From positions 59,558,084 through 59,622,083 of the forward strand of contig CM026426.1 in the NCBI GenBank assembly GCA_014871385.1: a DNA stretch of 64,000 nt, given 5' to 3'. Each line of letters opens with the position of its first letter. Position 1 is the stretch's first letter. The translations under genes were made by a program, and so were the position numbers. This document shows, piece after piece, positions 25,419 to 38,024 of this stretch. A model generated the notes under the pieces. That model worked only from the letters and a program-made list of their open reading frames with translations. It was not told the origin of the DNA and made no database searches. The stretch comes from Ceratodon purpureus. Taxonomy: Eukaryota; Streptophyta; Bryopsida; Pseudoditrichales; Ditrichaceae.

Positions 25419-28400
25419 ATAATTGGCCAATTTAATTTAGGTGTCTTGAAGTTAATGACAAGCACCACCAAATGCCCCCATTTGGCATTTACACACCATT
25501 CAAAAGTTTTTTTTTTTTTTTTTTTAAGACACACAAATCTAGTGAGGGTCAATTAAATTTATGGTGTCTTGAAGTAAACGACAAGCAACCCCACATGCCC
25601 CCATTTGGCATTTATACACCATTCAAATGTTTTTTTTTTTTTTTTTTTTTTTTTTAAGGCACATAAATCTCGTGAGGGTCAATTTAATTTATGGAGCCTT
25701 GAAGTAAATGACAAGCACTACCAAAATGCCCCCATTTGGCATTAACAACCATTCGCATGATTTATTTTTATATTTTTTTTTGATGTCACATAAATCTTGT
25801 GAGGATCAAATTAATTTAAAGTGTGTAGAAGTAAATGACAAGCACTACGAAATGCTCCCATTTAGCATTTATATACCATTCCGATATTTTTTTGTTTTTT
25901 TTTTTTGTTTAAGTCACAGAAATCTGGTGAGGGTCAATTTAATTTATGGTGTCTTGAAGTAAATGACAAGCAACACCAAATGCCCCTATTTGGCATTTAC
26001 ACACCATTCAAATGGTTTTTTTTTTTTTTTTTGAAGTGACATAAATTTCGTGAGGATCAATTTAATTTATGGTGTCTTGACGTAAATGACAAGCATCACC
26101 AAGTGCCCCCTATTTGCCATTTACACACCATTCGAATGATTTTTTTTTTTTTTTTTTTGAAGTCACATAAATCTCAAGAGGGTCAATTTAATTAAGGTGT
26201 CTGGAAGTAAATGACAAGCAACACCAAATGCCCCCATTTGGCATTAACACACACCATTCCAAAGTTTTTTCTTTTTTCTTTTTTTAACGCACATAAATCT
26301 CAAGAGGGTCAATTTAATTTATGGAGTCTTGATGTAAATGACAAGCAACACCAAATGCCCCCATTTGGCACTTAGACACCATTCCGATTTTTTTTTTGTT
26401 TCTTTTTTTAAGGCACATAAATCTCGTGAGGGTCAATTTAATTTATGGAGCCTTGAAGTAAATGACAAGCACTACCAAAATGCCCCCATTTGGCATTAAC
26501 AACCATTCGCATGATTTATTTTTATATTTTTTTTTGATGTCACATAAATCTTGTGAGGATCAAATTAATTTAAAGTGTGTAGAAGTAAATGACAAGCACT
26601 ACGAAATGCTCCCATTTAGCATTTATATACCATTCCGATATTTTTTTGTTTTTTTTTTTTGTTTAAGTCACAGAAATCTGGTGAGGGTCAATTTAATTTA
26701 TGGTGTCTTGAAGTAAATGACAAGCAACACCAAATGCCCCTATTTGGCATTTACACACCATTCGAATGGTTTTTTTTTTTTTTTTTTGAAGTCACATAAA
26801 TCTCAAGAGGGTCAAATTAATTAAGGTGTCTGGAAGTAAATGACAAGCAACACCAAATGCCCCCATTTGGCATTAACACACACCATTCCAAAGTTTTTTT
26901 TTTTTTCTTTTTTTAACGCACATAAATCTCAAGAGGGTCAATTTAATTAATGGTGTCTTGAAATAAATGACAAGCACTACTAAATGCCCCCATTTAGCAT
27001 TTACATACCATTCCGATTTTTTTTTGTTTTATTTTTTTTTTAAGTCACATAAACCTCATGAGGGTCAATTCAATTTATGGTGTTTTGAAGTAAATGACAA
27101 GCAACACCAAATGCCCCCATTTGGCATTTACACACCATTCGTATGTTTTTTTTTTTTTTTTTTTGAAGGCACATAAATCTCGTGAGGGTCAATTTATTTT
27201 ATGGTGTCTTGAAGTAAACGACAAGCAACACCACATGCCCCCATTTGGCATTTATACACCATTCAAATGTTTTTTTTTTCTTTCTTTTTAAGGTACATAA
27301 ATCTCATGATGGTCAATTTAATTTAAGGAGTCTTGAAGTAAATGACAAGCACTACCAAATGCCCTCATTTGGCATTTACACACCATTCGAATGATTTTTT
27401 TTTTTTTTTTTAAGTCACATAAATATCGTGAGGGTCAATTTAATTTAGGGTGTCTTGAAGGAAATGACAAGCAACACCAAATGCCCCTATTTGGCATTTA
27501 CACTGCATTCGAATAGTTTTTTTTTTTTTTTTTGAAGTGACATAAATCTCAAGACGGTCAGTTTAATTTATGGTGTCTTGACGTAAATGACAAGCATCAC
27601 CAAATGCCCCCTATTTGGCATTTACACACCATTCGAATGATTTTTTTTTTTTTTTTTAAGTCACATAAATATCGTGAGGGTCAATTTAATTTAGGGTGTC
27701 TTGAAGGAAATGACAAGCAACACCAAATGCCCCTATTTGGCATTTACACTGCATTCGAATAGTTTTTTTTTTTTTTTTTGAAGTGACATAAATCTCAAGA
27801 CGGTCAGTTTAATTTATGGTGTCTTGAAGTAAATGACAAGCACTACCAAATGCCCCCATTTAGCATTTACAAACCTTTCGAGTGGTTTTTTTTTTTTTTT
27901 TTCTTTTGAAGTCACTTAAATGTCGTGAGGGTCAATTTAATTAAGGTGTCTTGACGTAAATGACAAGCATCACCAAATGCCCCCTATTTGGCATTTACAC
28001 ACCATTCGAATGATTTTTTATTTTTTTTTGAAGTCACATAAATCTCGTGAGGGTCAATATAAGTTATGGTGTCTTGACGTAAATGACAAGCAACACCAAA
28101 TGCCCCCATTTGGCATTTATACACATTTCGACTTTTTTTTTTTTTTTTTTTTTTTAAGTCAATTAAATCTCGTGAGAATCAATTTTATTTAAAGTGTATT
28201 GAACTGAACGACAAGCAACACCACATGCCCCCATTTGGCATTTATACAGCATTCGAATATATATATATATATATTTATTTTTTTTCGGCACATAAATCTC
28301 ATGAGGGTCAATTTAATTTATGGAGTCTTGAGGTTAATGACAAGCACTACCAAAAGCCCCCATTTCGCATTTACAAACCGTTCGACTGTTTTTTTTTTTT

Positions 28401-28638
28401 TTTTTTTTTTTTAAGTCACTTAAATGTCGTGAGGATTTATTTAATTTAGGTGTCTTCAAGTAAATGACAAGCAATACCTTATGCCCCCATTTCGCATTTA
28501 CAAACCATTCGACTGTTTTTATTATTTATTTATTTAAGTCACTTAAATCTCGTGAGGGTCAATTTTATTTAAAGTGTATTGACCTGAACGACAAGCAACA
28601 CAACACGCCCCCATATGGCATTTACACACCATTCAAAT

Positions 28639-28682
<44 letters not shown>

Positions 28683-29416
28683 TTTTTTTAAAGTACATAA
28701 ATCTCATGATGGTCAATTTAATTTGTGGTGTCTTGAAGGAAATGACAAGCAACACCAAATGCCCCTATTTGGCATTTACACTGCATTCGAATGGTTTTTT
28801 TTTTTTTTTTTGAAGTGACATAAATCTCAAGACGGTCAGTTTAATTTATGGTGTCTTGAAGTAAATGACAAGCACTACCAAATGCCCCCATTTAGCATTT
28901 ACAAACCTTTCGAGTGGTTTTGTTTTTTTTCTTTTGAAGTCACTTAAATGTCGTGAGGGTCAATTTAATTTAGGTGTCTTGAAGTAAATGACAAGCAACA
29001 CCAAATGCCCCCATTGGGCATTTCATACACATTTCGAGTGGTTTTTTTGTTTTTTTTTTTTGAAGTCACTTTAATCTCAAGAGGGTCATATTAATCTATG
29101 GTGTCTTGAAGTAAATGAGAAGCACTACCAAATGCCCCAATTAAGCATTTACACACCTTAAGAGTGGTTTTTTTTTTTTTTTTTTTTTTTTTGAAGTCAC
29201 TCAAATGTCGTGAGGATTTATTTAATTTAGGTGTTTTCAAGTCAATGACAAGAAACACCTAATGCCCCCATTTCGCACTTACAAACCATTCGACTGTTTT
29301 TTTTTTTTTTTTTTTTTTAAGTCACTTAAATCTCGTGAGAATCAATTTTATTAAAAGGGTATTGACCTGAACGACAAGCAACACCACCTGCCCCCATTTG
29401 GCATTTATACACCATT

Positions 29417-29419
<3 letters not shown>

Positions 29420-29488
<69 letters not shown>

Positions 29489-30872
29489 TTTTAGGCACAT
29501 AAATCTCATGAGGGTCAATTTAATTTATGGAGTCTTGAAGTAAATGACAAGCACTACCAAATGCCCCCATTTGGCATTTATACACCATTCGAATGTTTTT
29601 TTTTTTTTCTTTTTTTGGATGTCACATAAATCTTGTAAGGGTCAATTTAATTTATGGTGTCTTGAGATTAATGACAAGCACTACCAAAAGCCCCCATTTC
29701 GCATTTACAAACCATTCCACTTATTTTTTTTTGTTTTTTTAAGTCACTTAAATGTCGTGAGGACTTATGTAATTTAGGTGTCTTCAAGTAAATGACAAGC
29801 AATACCTAATGCCCCCATTTCGCATTTACAAACCATTCGATTGTTTTTATTTTTTATTTTTTTAAGTCACTTAAATCTCGTGAGGGTCAATTTTTTATAA
29901 AGTGTATTGACCTGAACGACAAGCCACACAACATGCCCCCATTTGGCATTTACACACCATTCAAATGTTTTTTTTTTTTTTTTTTTTTTTTAAAGGTACA
30001 TAAATCTCATGATGGTCAATTTAATTTATGGAGTCTTGAAGTAAATGACAAGCATTACCAAATGCCCCCATTTAGCATTTATATACCATTCCGATTTTTT
30101 TTCTGTTTCTTTTTTTTTGAAGTCATTTAAATGTCGTGAGGGTCAATTTACTTTAGGTGTCTTGAAGTAAATGACAGGCACTACCAAATGCCCCCATTTA
30201 GTATTAACACACCTTTCAAGTGTTTTTTTTTTTTTTTTTTTTTTTTTTGAAGGCACATAAATCTCGTGAGGGTCAGTTTATATTATGGTGTATTGAAGTA
30301 AATGACAAGCAACACCAAATGCCCCTATTCGGCATTTAGACTCCATTCGAATGGTTTTTTTTTTTATTTTTTTTTTTTATTTTTTTTAATTTTTTTTTTT
30401 TTAAGGCACATAAATCTCGTGAGGGTCAATTTAATTTACGGTGTCTTGAAGTAAATGACAAGCAACACCAAATGCCCCTATTTGGCATTTACACTCCATT
30501 CGAATGGTTTTTTTTTTTTTTTTTTTGAAGTGACATAAATTTCGTGAGGGTCAATTTAATTTAAGGTGTCTTGACGTAAATGACAAGCATCACCAAATGC
30601 CCCCATTTGGCATTAACACACCATTCGAAAGTTTTTTTTTTTTTTTTTTTGAAGTCACATAAATCTCGTGAGGGTCAATTTAATTTATGGTGTCTTGACG
30701 TAAATGACAGGCAACACCAAATGCCCCCATTTGACATTTATACACATTTCGACTGTTTTTATTTTTATTTTTTTGAATCACTTAAATCTCGTGAGAATCA
30801 ATTTTATTTAAAGTGTATTGACCTGAACGACAAGCAACACCACATGCCCCCATTTGGCATTTATACACCATT

Positions 30873-30913
<41 letters not shown>

Positions 30914-32296
30914 TTTAGGCACATAAATCTCATGAGGGTCAATTTAATTTATGGAGTCTTGAAGTAAATGACAAGCACTACCAAATGCCCCCATTTGGCA
31001 TTTATACACCATTCGAATGTTTTTTTTTTTTTTCTTTTTTTGGATGTCACATAAATCTTGTAAGGGTCAATTTAATTTATGGTGTCTTGAGATTAATGAC
31101 AAGCACTACCAAAAGCCCCCATTTCGCATTTACAAACCATTCCACTTATTTTTTTTTGTTTTTTTAAGTCACTTAAATGTCGTGAGGACTTATGTAATTT
31201 AGGTGTCTTCAAGTAAATGACAAGCAATACCTAATGCCCCCATTTCGCATTTACAAACCATTCGATTGTTTTTATTTTTTATTTTTTTAAGTCACTTAAA
31301 TCTCGTGAGGGTCAATTTTTTATAAAGTGTATTGACCTGAACGACAAGCCACACAACATGCCCCCATTTGGCATTTACACACCATTCAAATGTTTTTTTT
31401 TTTTTTTTTTTTTTTTTAAAGGTACATAAATCTCATGATGGTCAATTTAATTTATGGAGTCTTGAAGTAAATGACAAGCATTACCAAATGCCCCCATTTA
31501 GCATTTATATACCATTCCGATTTTTTTTCTGTTTCTTTTTTTTTGAAGTCATTTAAATGTCGTGAGGGTCAATTTACTTTAGGTGTCTTGAAGTAAATGA
31601 CAGGCACTACCAAATGCCCCCATTTAGTATTAACACACCTTTCAAGTGTTTTTTTTTTTTTTTTTTTTTTTTTGAAGGCACATAAATCTCGTGAGGGTCA
31701 GTTTATATTATGGTGTATTGAAGTAAATGACAAGCAACACCAAATGCCCCTATTCGGCATTTACACTCCATTCGAATGGTTTTTTTTTTAATTTTTTATT
31801 TTTAATTTTTTTAATTTTTTTTTTTTAAGGCACATAAATCTCGTGAGGGTCAATTTAATTTACGGTGTCTTGAAGTAAATGACAAGCAACACCAAATGCC
31901 CCTATTTGGCATTTACACTCCATTCGAATGGTTTTTTTTTTTTTTTTTTTTGAAGTGACATAAATTTCGTGAGGGTCAATTTAATTTAAGGTGTCTTGAC
32001 GTAAATGACAAGCATCACCAAATGCCCCCATTTGGCATTAACACACCATTCGAAAGTTTTTTTTTTTTTTTTGAGAAGTCACATAAATCTCGTGAGGGTC
32101 AATTTAATTTATGGTGTCTTGACGTAAATGACAGGCAACACCAAATGCCCCCATTTGACATTTATACACATTTCGACTGTTTTTATTTTTATTTTTTTGA
32201 ATCACTTAAATCTCGTGAGAATCAATTTTATTTAAAGTGTATTGACCTGAACGACAAGCAACACCACATGCCCCCATTTGCCATTTATACACCATT

Positions 32297-32392
<96 letters not shown>

Positions 32393-32892
32393 TATATATA
32401 TATATATATATTTTTTAGGCACATAAATCTCATGAGGGTCAATTTTATTTATGGAGTGTTGAAGTAAATGACAAGCACTACCAAATGCCCCCATTTGGCA
32501 TTTATACACCATTCGAATGTTTTTTTTTTTTTTCTTTTTTTGGATGTCACATAAATCTTGTAAGGGTCAATTTAATTTATGGTGTCTTGAGATTAATGAC
32601 AAGCACTACCAAAAGCCCCCATTTCGCATTTACAAACCATTCCACTTATTTTTTTTTGTTTTTTTAAGTCACTTAAATGTCGTGAGGACTTATGTAATTT
32701 AGGTGTCTTCAAGTAAATGACAAGCAATACCTAATGCCCCCATTTCGCATTTACAAACCATTCGATTGTTTTTATTTTTTATTTTTTTAAGTCACTTAAA
32801 TCTCGTGAGGGTCAATTTTTTATAAAGTGTATTGACCTGAACGACAAGCCACACAACATGCCCCCATTTGGCATTTACACACCATTCAAATG

Positions 32893-32923
<31 letters not shown>

Positions 32924-33798
32924 GTACATAAATCTCATGATGGTCAATTTAATTTATGGAGTCTTGAAGTAAATGACAAGCATTACCAAATGCCCCCATT
33001 TAGCATTTATATACCATTCCGATTTTTTTTCTGTTTCTTTTTTTTTGAAGTCATTTAAATGTCGTGAGGGTCAATTTACTTTAGGTGTCTTGAAGTAAAT
33101 GACAGGCACTACCAAATGCCCCCATTTAGTATTAACACACCTTTCAAGTGTTTTTTTTTTTTTTTTTTTTTTTTGAAGGCACATAAATCTCGTGAGGGTC
33201 AGTTTATATTATGGTGTATTGAAGTAAATGACAAGCAACACCAAATGCCCCTATTCGGCATTTACACTCCATTCGAATGGTTTTTTTTTTTTATTTTTTA
33301 TTTTTTATTTTTTTAATTTTTTTTTTTTAAGGCACATAAATCTCGTGAGGGTCAATTTAATTTACGATGTCTTGAAGTAAATGACAAGCAACACCAAATG
33401 CCCCTATTTGGCATTTACACTCCATTCGAATGGTTTTTTTTTTTTTTTTTTTGAAGTGACATAAATTTCGTGAGGGTCAATTTAATATAAGGTGTCTTGA
33501 CGTAAATGACAAGCATCACCAAATGCCCCCATTTGGCATTAACACACCATTCGAAAGTTTTTTTTTTTTTTTTTGAGAAGTCACATAAATCTCGTGAGGG
33601 TCAATTTAATTTATGGTGTCTTGACGTAAATGACAGGCAACACCAAATGCCCCCATTTGACATTTATACACATTTCGACTGTTTTTATTTTTATTTTTTT
33701 GAATCACTTAAATCTCGTGAGAATCAATTTTATTTAAAGTGTATTGACCTGAACGACAAGCAACACCACATGCCCCCATTTGGCATTTATACACCATT

Positions 33799-33866
<68 letters not shown>
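29420..33866 (+). repeat. Higher-order repeat of ~1.42-1.50 kb, three copies
   Basis: Blocks of about 11-12 monomers repeat as units: approximately 29,486-30,905, 30,906-32,411 and 32,412-33,866. Within each, the monomer variants occur in the same order (for example the GGATGTCACATAAATCTTG variant at about 29,610, 31,042 and 32,542). Each unit ends in a monomer whose T tract is replaced by an (AT)n run: 29,420-29,485, 30,876-30,905, 32,300-32,411 and 33,801-33,865. An older, shorter (AT)n monomer is at about 28,256. Confidence 0.85.
32300..32411. repeat. (AT)n microsatellite, ~110 bp
   Basis: Nearly uninterrupted TA dinucleotides with one TATTTTTA interruption near 32,388-32,394. It is the longest of the (AT)n tracts marking the higher-order units and could extrude as a cruciform. 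Confidence 0.95.
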
Positions 33867-33869
<3 letters not shown>

Positions 33870-34868
33870 TTATTTATTTATATTTTTTAGGCACATAAAT
33901 CTCATGATGGTCAATTTTATTTATGGAGTGTTGAAGTAATTGACAAGCACTACCAAATGCCCCCATTTAGCATTTACATACCATTCCGATTTTTTTTCTG
34001 TTTCTTTTTTTTGAAGTCATTTAAATGTCGTGAGGGTCAATTTAATTAGGTGTGTTGAAGTAAACCACAAGCAACACCACATGCCCCCATTTGGCAGTTA
34101 CACACCATTCACATGTTTTTTTTTTTTTTATTTTTTTTTTTTATTTTTTTATTTTTTTAAGGCACATAAATCTCCTGATGGTCAATTTAATTTATGGAGT
34201 CTTGATGTAAATGACAAGGACTACCAAGTGCCCCCATTTGGCATTTACACACCTTTCGAGTGTTTTTTTTTTTTTTTTTTTGAAGTCACATAAATATCAT
34301 GAGGGTCAATTTATTTTATGGTGTCTTGAAGTAAATGACAAGCAACACCAAATGCCCCTATTTGGCATTTACTCTCCATTTGAATGGTTTTTTATTTTTA
34401 TTTTAAGGTACTTAAATCTCATGATGGTCAATTTATTTTATGGAGTCTTGAAGTAAATGACAAGCATTACCAAATGCCCTCATTTGACATTTACACACCT
34501 TTCGAATGATTTTTTTAATTTTTTGAAGTCATATAAATATCGTGAGGGTTAATTTAATTTATGGTGTCTTGAAATAAATGACAAGCAACACCAAATGCCC
34601 CTATTTGGCATTTACACTCCATTCGAGTGGTTTTTTTTTTTTTTGAAGTGACATAAATTTCGTGAGGGTCAATTTAATTTAAGGTGTCTTGACATAAATG
34701 ACAAGCATCACCAAATGCCTCCATTTGGCATTAACACACCATTCGAAAGTTTTTTTTTTTTTTTGAAGTCACATAAATCTCGTGAGGGTCAATTTAATTT
34801 AAGGTGTCTTGACGTAAATGACAAGCAACACCAAATGCCCCCATTTGGCATTTATACACCATTGCAAT

Positions 34869-34900
<32 letters not shown>

Positions 34901-35833
34901 GAAGTCACATAAATCTCATGAGGATCATATAAATTTTTAGTGTCTTGAAGTAAATGACAAGCACAACCAAATGCGCCCATTTGGCATTTACGCACCATTT
35001 GAATTTTATTTTTTTATTTTTTTTTAAGGCACATAAATCTCCTGATGGTCAATTTAATTTATGGAGTCTTGAAGTAAATGACAAGCACTACCAAATGCCC
35101 CCATTTAGCATTTACATACCATTCGGATTTTTTTTCTGTTTCTTTTTTTTTGAAGTTATTTAAATGTCGTGAGGGTCAATTTAATTTAGGTGTCTTGAAG
35201 TAAATGACAAGCATTACCAAATGCCCCCATTTAGTATTTACACACCTTTCGAGTGTTTTTTTTTTTTTTTTTTTTGAAGGCACATAAATCTCGTGAGGGT
35301 CAGTTTATATTATGGTGTATTGAAGTAAACGACAAGCAACACCACATGCCCCCATTCGGCATTTCTACACCATTCGAATGTTTTTTTTTTTTAGTCTCCG
35401 ATTCTATCTTTTATTTTTATACTTTTTTCATTTGCCTTCCATTCTATCTTCTTGTTTTTTTATTACACTACCGAATGCCCCCATTTGGCATTTATATACC
35501 ATTCCGACTTTTTTTTGTTTTTTTTTTTAAGGCACATAAATCTCGTGAGGGTCAATTTAATTTATGGAGTCTTGAAGTAAATGACAAGCACTACCAAATG
35601 CCCCCATTTGGCATTTACACACCATTTGAGTGTTTTTTTTCTTATTTTTTTAAGGCACATAAATCTCGTGAGGGTCAATTTAATTTATGGAGTCTTGAAG
35701 TAAATGACAAGCAACACCAAATGCCCCTATTTGGCATTTACACACCATTTGAAAGTTCTTTTTTTTTTTTTAATTTTTTAATTTTTTTTAAGTCACATGA
35801 ATCTCGTGAGGGTCAATTTTTACTTATGGTGTC

Positions 35834-37460
35834 CCGAATTTAACGTGCTACTTAGTTGTTTGGTAATACATGTATTTTTATGGCAGTTACAAATCTAAAA
35901 CACCTTTTATATTTAATTTGGATGATGGTGGTACATCGCATTGTTACTTTTTTATATTCATTCATGTGACCTTTCACGTTTTGAAAATGAGTCATATGTT
36001 ATGAAAGTTCGTTGCAACTTTTCAAACTCAGCTGAGATTCTTTAAAACGTGAATTTTTTATCGTGCCTTCTTGTATTTTTTTAGGGATTTAATGTACTTC
36101 CATTTAAAATATGATGCTGGATGCCAAAGTAAAGATTGAATTCAATCTGAATTATGATGTGAATGGTTTATGTATTTAAGTCACACATGTAAGTAATTTC
36201 TTTAAAAAGCGTCGAAGTAATGTTGAATAAAAATGCTAAATTTTAATTAAGGTATTTTTATATCACCTAACCTTTGTTATCAATGATTTTAATTTATAAT
36301 GGAAAATTTTCTGATAACATGGTACTCTAATTTATAACGGGAAATTTTAAGAAGATAATATAAGGGTAAAATGAATGACTTAACAGTTCGCGTGAAACTA
36401 ATTTCAGAGAAAAATGACTTGCACCATTTTCTTTTTAAAAATAATGATTTCATAATGAATCTTGTTGGATCTACTATGAGTCTGAATTTATCAAGTATGA
36501 AAACGTGAGGGTGATTTATATCTTGCAATATATCAATAGTGGTTGCCACTTTATTAGGTATTCAAATGAAAATTATATATATAAAAAAAGTTAATGGTGG
36601 TTTTTTGAGAATGGTAGAGTTATAATCCATGCGCGGTACTATGTGGATGACAGTAGGACAACGTATAAGGGGAACTCCATATTAGTTCTTCAAGCTCCAG
36701 GTTTATTTATCTAGGAGTATCTATTATTGCATCTTCTATGTGACATAAATCTCTTGAGGATCTATCTAATTCATGAAATCTCGAAAGGCGTACTCCATAT
36801 TAGTTATTTTTAATTTCATTTTTCTTTTATATTTCATTCCCGTCTCTTTTGACATGCCATTATCTTTTCCACCATATTGCATTCCCTTCTCTTTAATTTT
36901 TCATTCGCTTCTCTTTTATCTATCATTCCCTTATCTTTTATTTTAAAATGTGCGTTTTCTTTTATGCACGTGATATTATTATTTCCTATTATGAGTTTTG
37001 TTTTAATTCTTATTCAATGTAATTCCCTTCTCTTTTATATTTGATTTTTTATTTTTTTAATTTTAGTTTTTTTAATTTTTAATTCTCATTTACTTTTAAA
37101 AGTAATCCCATTAAACTCTTTTGATTCACTTTATTCTATTTTATATATATTTTTTCATTATTCTGAATATCCAATTTAATTTTCTATTTTCTTTGTTCAT
37201 TTCCCATCGTTCATTAATTTCCAATTAATATCAAGGGGTCACTTCAATTGACTGCATGCACTCATGAGCCAGAGATTGGTGCCCCTTAATGTACGTCGTT
37301 CTCCTCCAAGAACGTGCTAACCCGTTTTCTTTTTTATTATGGTACTAAGTTTCCACTGTACAGTGCAAAGACGGCGTCGCTTGATTGATTTTGCGCTGTA
37401 CCTCGCTTTCGCGCCACCTTGCTGTAGGTTGCTCCTCTCCCGCGTCAGTCCGCTTGCCGT
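35834..37460. other. AT-rich DNA after the satellite, no gene seen
   Basis: No convincing coding region. A lone diverged monomer relic is visible at about 36,738-36,785 (GTGACATAAATCTCTTGAGGATCTATCTAATT). From about 36,825 to 37,110 there are repeats of a pyrimidine-rich motif (ATTCCCTTCTCTTTTAT). GC content rises sharply from about 37,230. Confidence 0.5.
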
Positions 37461-38024
37461 GACTCTTCCCTATCGAGGGGCTTAGGTCGTCGTGGGAATT
37501 CACTTCCGTGTGTCGATTTGTGAGGGAGGTTTAGGGCGATTGAGAGCTGGTTCGCAGGTTTAGGGCGAGTAATTCTTTTCTTCTCGGTTTAGGGCGATTG
37601 AGAGGTGTTTGGGAGGCGAGTGAGAGGTGTTTTTTTCGGCATTTGGGAGGTGTTTGGGAGTGGCATTCTCTCATGATCGAGGCGGAGCTTTTGGATTGGG
37701 GGGCGGACAAGGAAATCGGATCGTCGGAGCGGGATTTGAGAAGGAAGACAAAGCAGCGGACGAGGGGTTTTCCACCTGCGACTGCATTCGTAGGTACTTC
37801 TTGCGCACATTCTTTGGTCAATTGGGTCTGTGTCTCATCTTTTGTGTTTGCACTTGCCAATCTTTTCCATAATTGCTCGAGTCTTATGCGTTGGTATGGT
37901 TACTTGCATTGTCGGAACGAGTAGAGGGAGCTGAACTTAAAATTTGTCACAGTGTTTGCTCCTCTAAAGTGTTCTTTTATTTCTCATTCTCATTTTTTGT
38001 TTGCAGTTTCCCGTGCATTGTGCC
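37460..38024 (+). promoter_or_regulatory. Putative promoter/leader region of the 38-kb gene
   Basis: GC-rich stretch with three copies of GGTTTAGGGCGA (about 37,530, 37,556, 37,590) and repeats of GAGAGGTGTTTGGGAGG (37,598-37,660). It precedes a TTGTTTGCAG acceptor-like site and the ATG at 38025. An open frame at 37,598-37,924 covers the repeats and may be a 5' exon, but nothing independent supports it. Confidence 0.35.

Larger units (their letters stand above)
25428..35833 (+). repeat. ~125-bp T-tract satellite array, right part
   Basis: About 80 monomers of the same sequence and orientation as the left array. The first monomer is cut at its 5' side by the plastid insertion and resumes at CAATTTAATTTAGG. 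Variation includes TATGGAGTC versus TATGGTGTC, AAGGCACAT versus GAAGTCACAT after the T tract, and T tracts from about 8 to 40 nt. Recent local duplications are present: about 25,660-26,030 recurs at 26,415-26,790 (shift 754 bp), and 27,390-27,530 recurs about 248 bp later. Phe-rich open frames here are artefacts of the T tract. Confidence 0.95.

Noticed and set aside
32285-32512. Frame encoding a long Tyr-Ile repeat
   Set aside because: Translation of the (AT)n microsatellite, not a protein.
25472-35833. Possible CRISPR-like array (regular repeats with spacers)
   Set aside because: The whole monomer repeats head to tail; there are no unique spacers, and the setting is eukaryotic.
37531-37860. 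Minus-strand hypothetical proteins opposite the 38-kb gene leader
   Set aside because: They overlap tandem GC-rich leader repeats and have no independent support.
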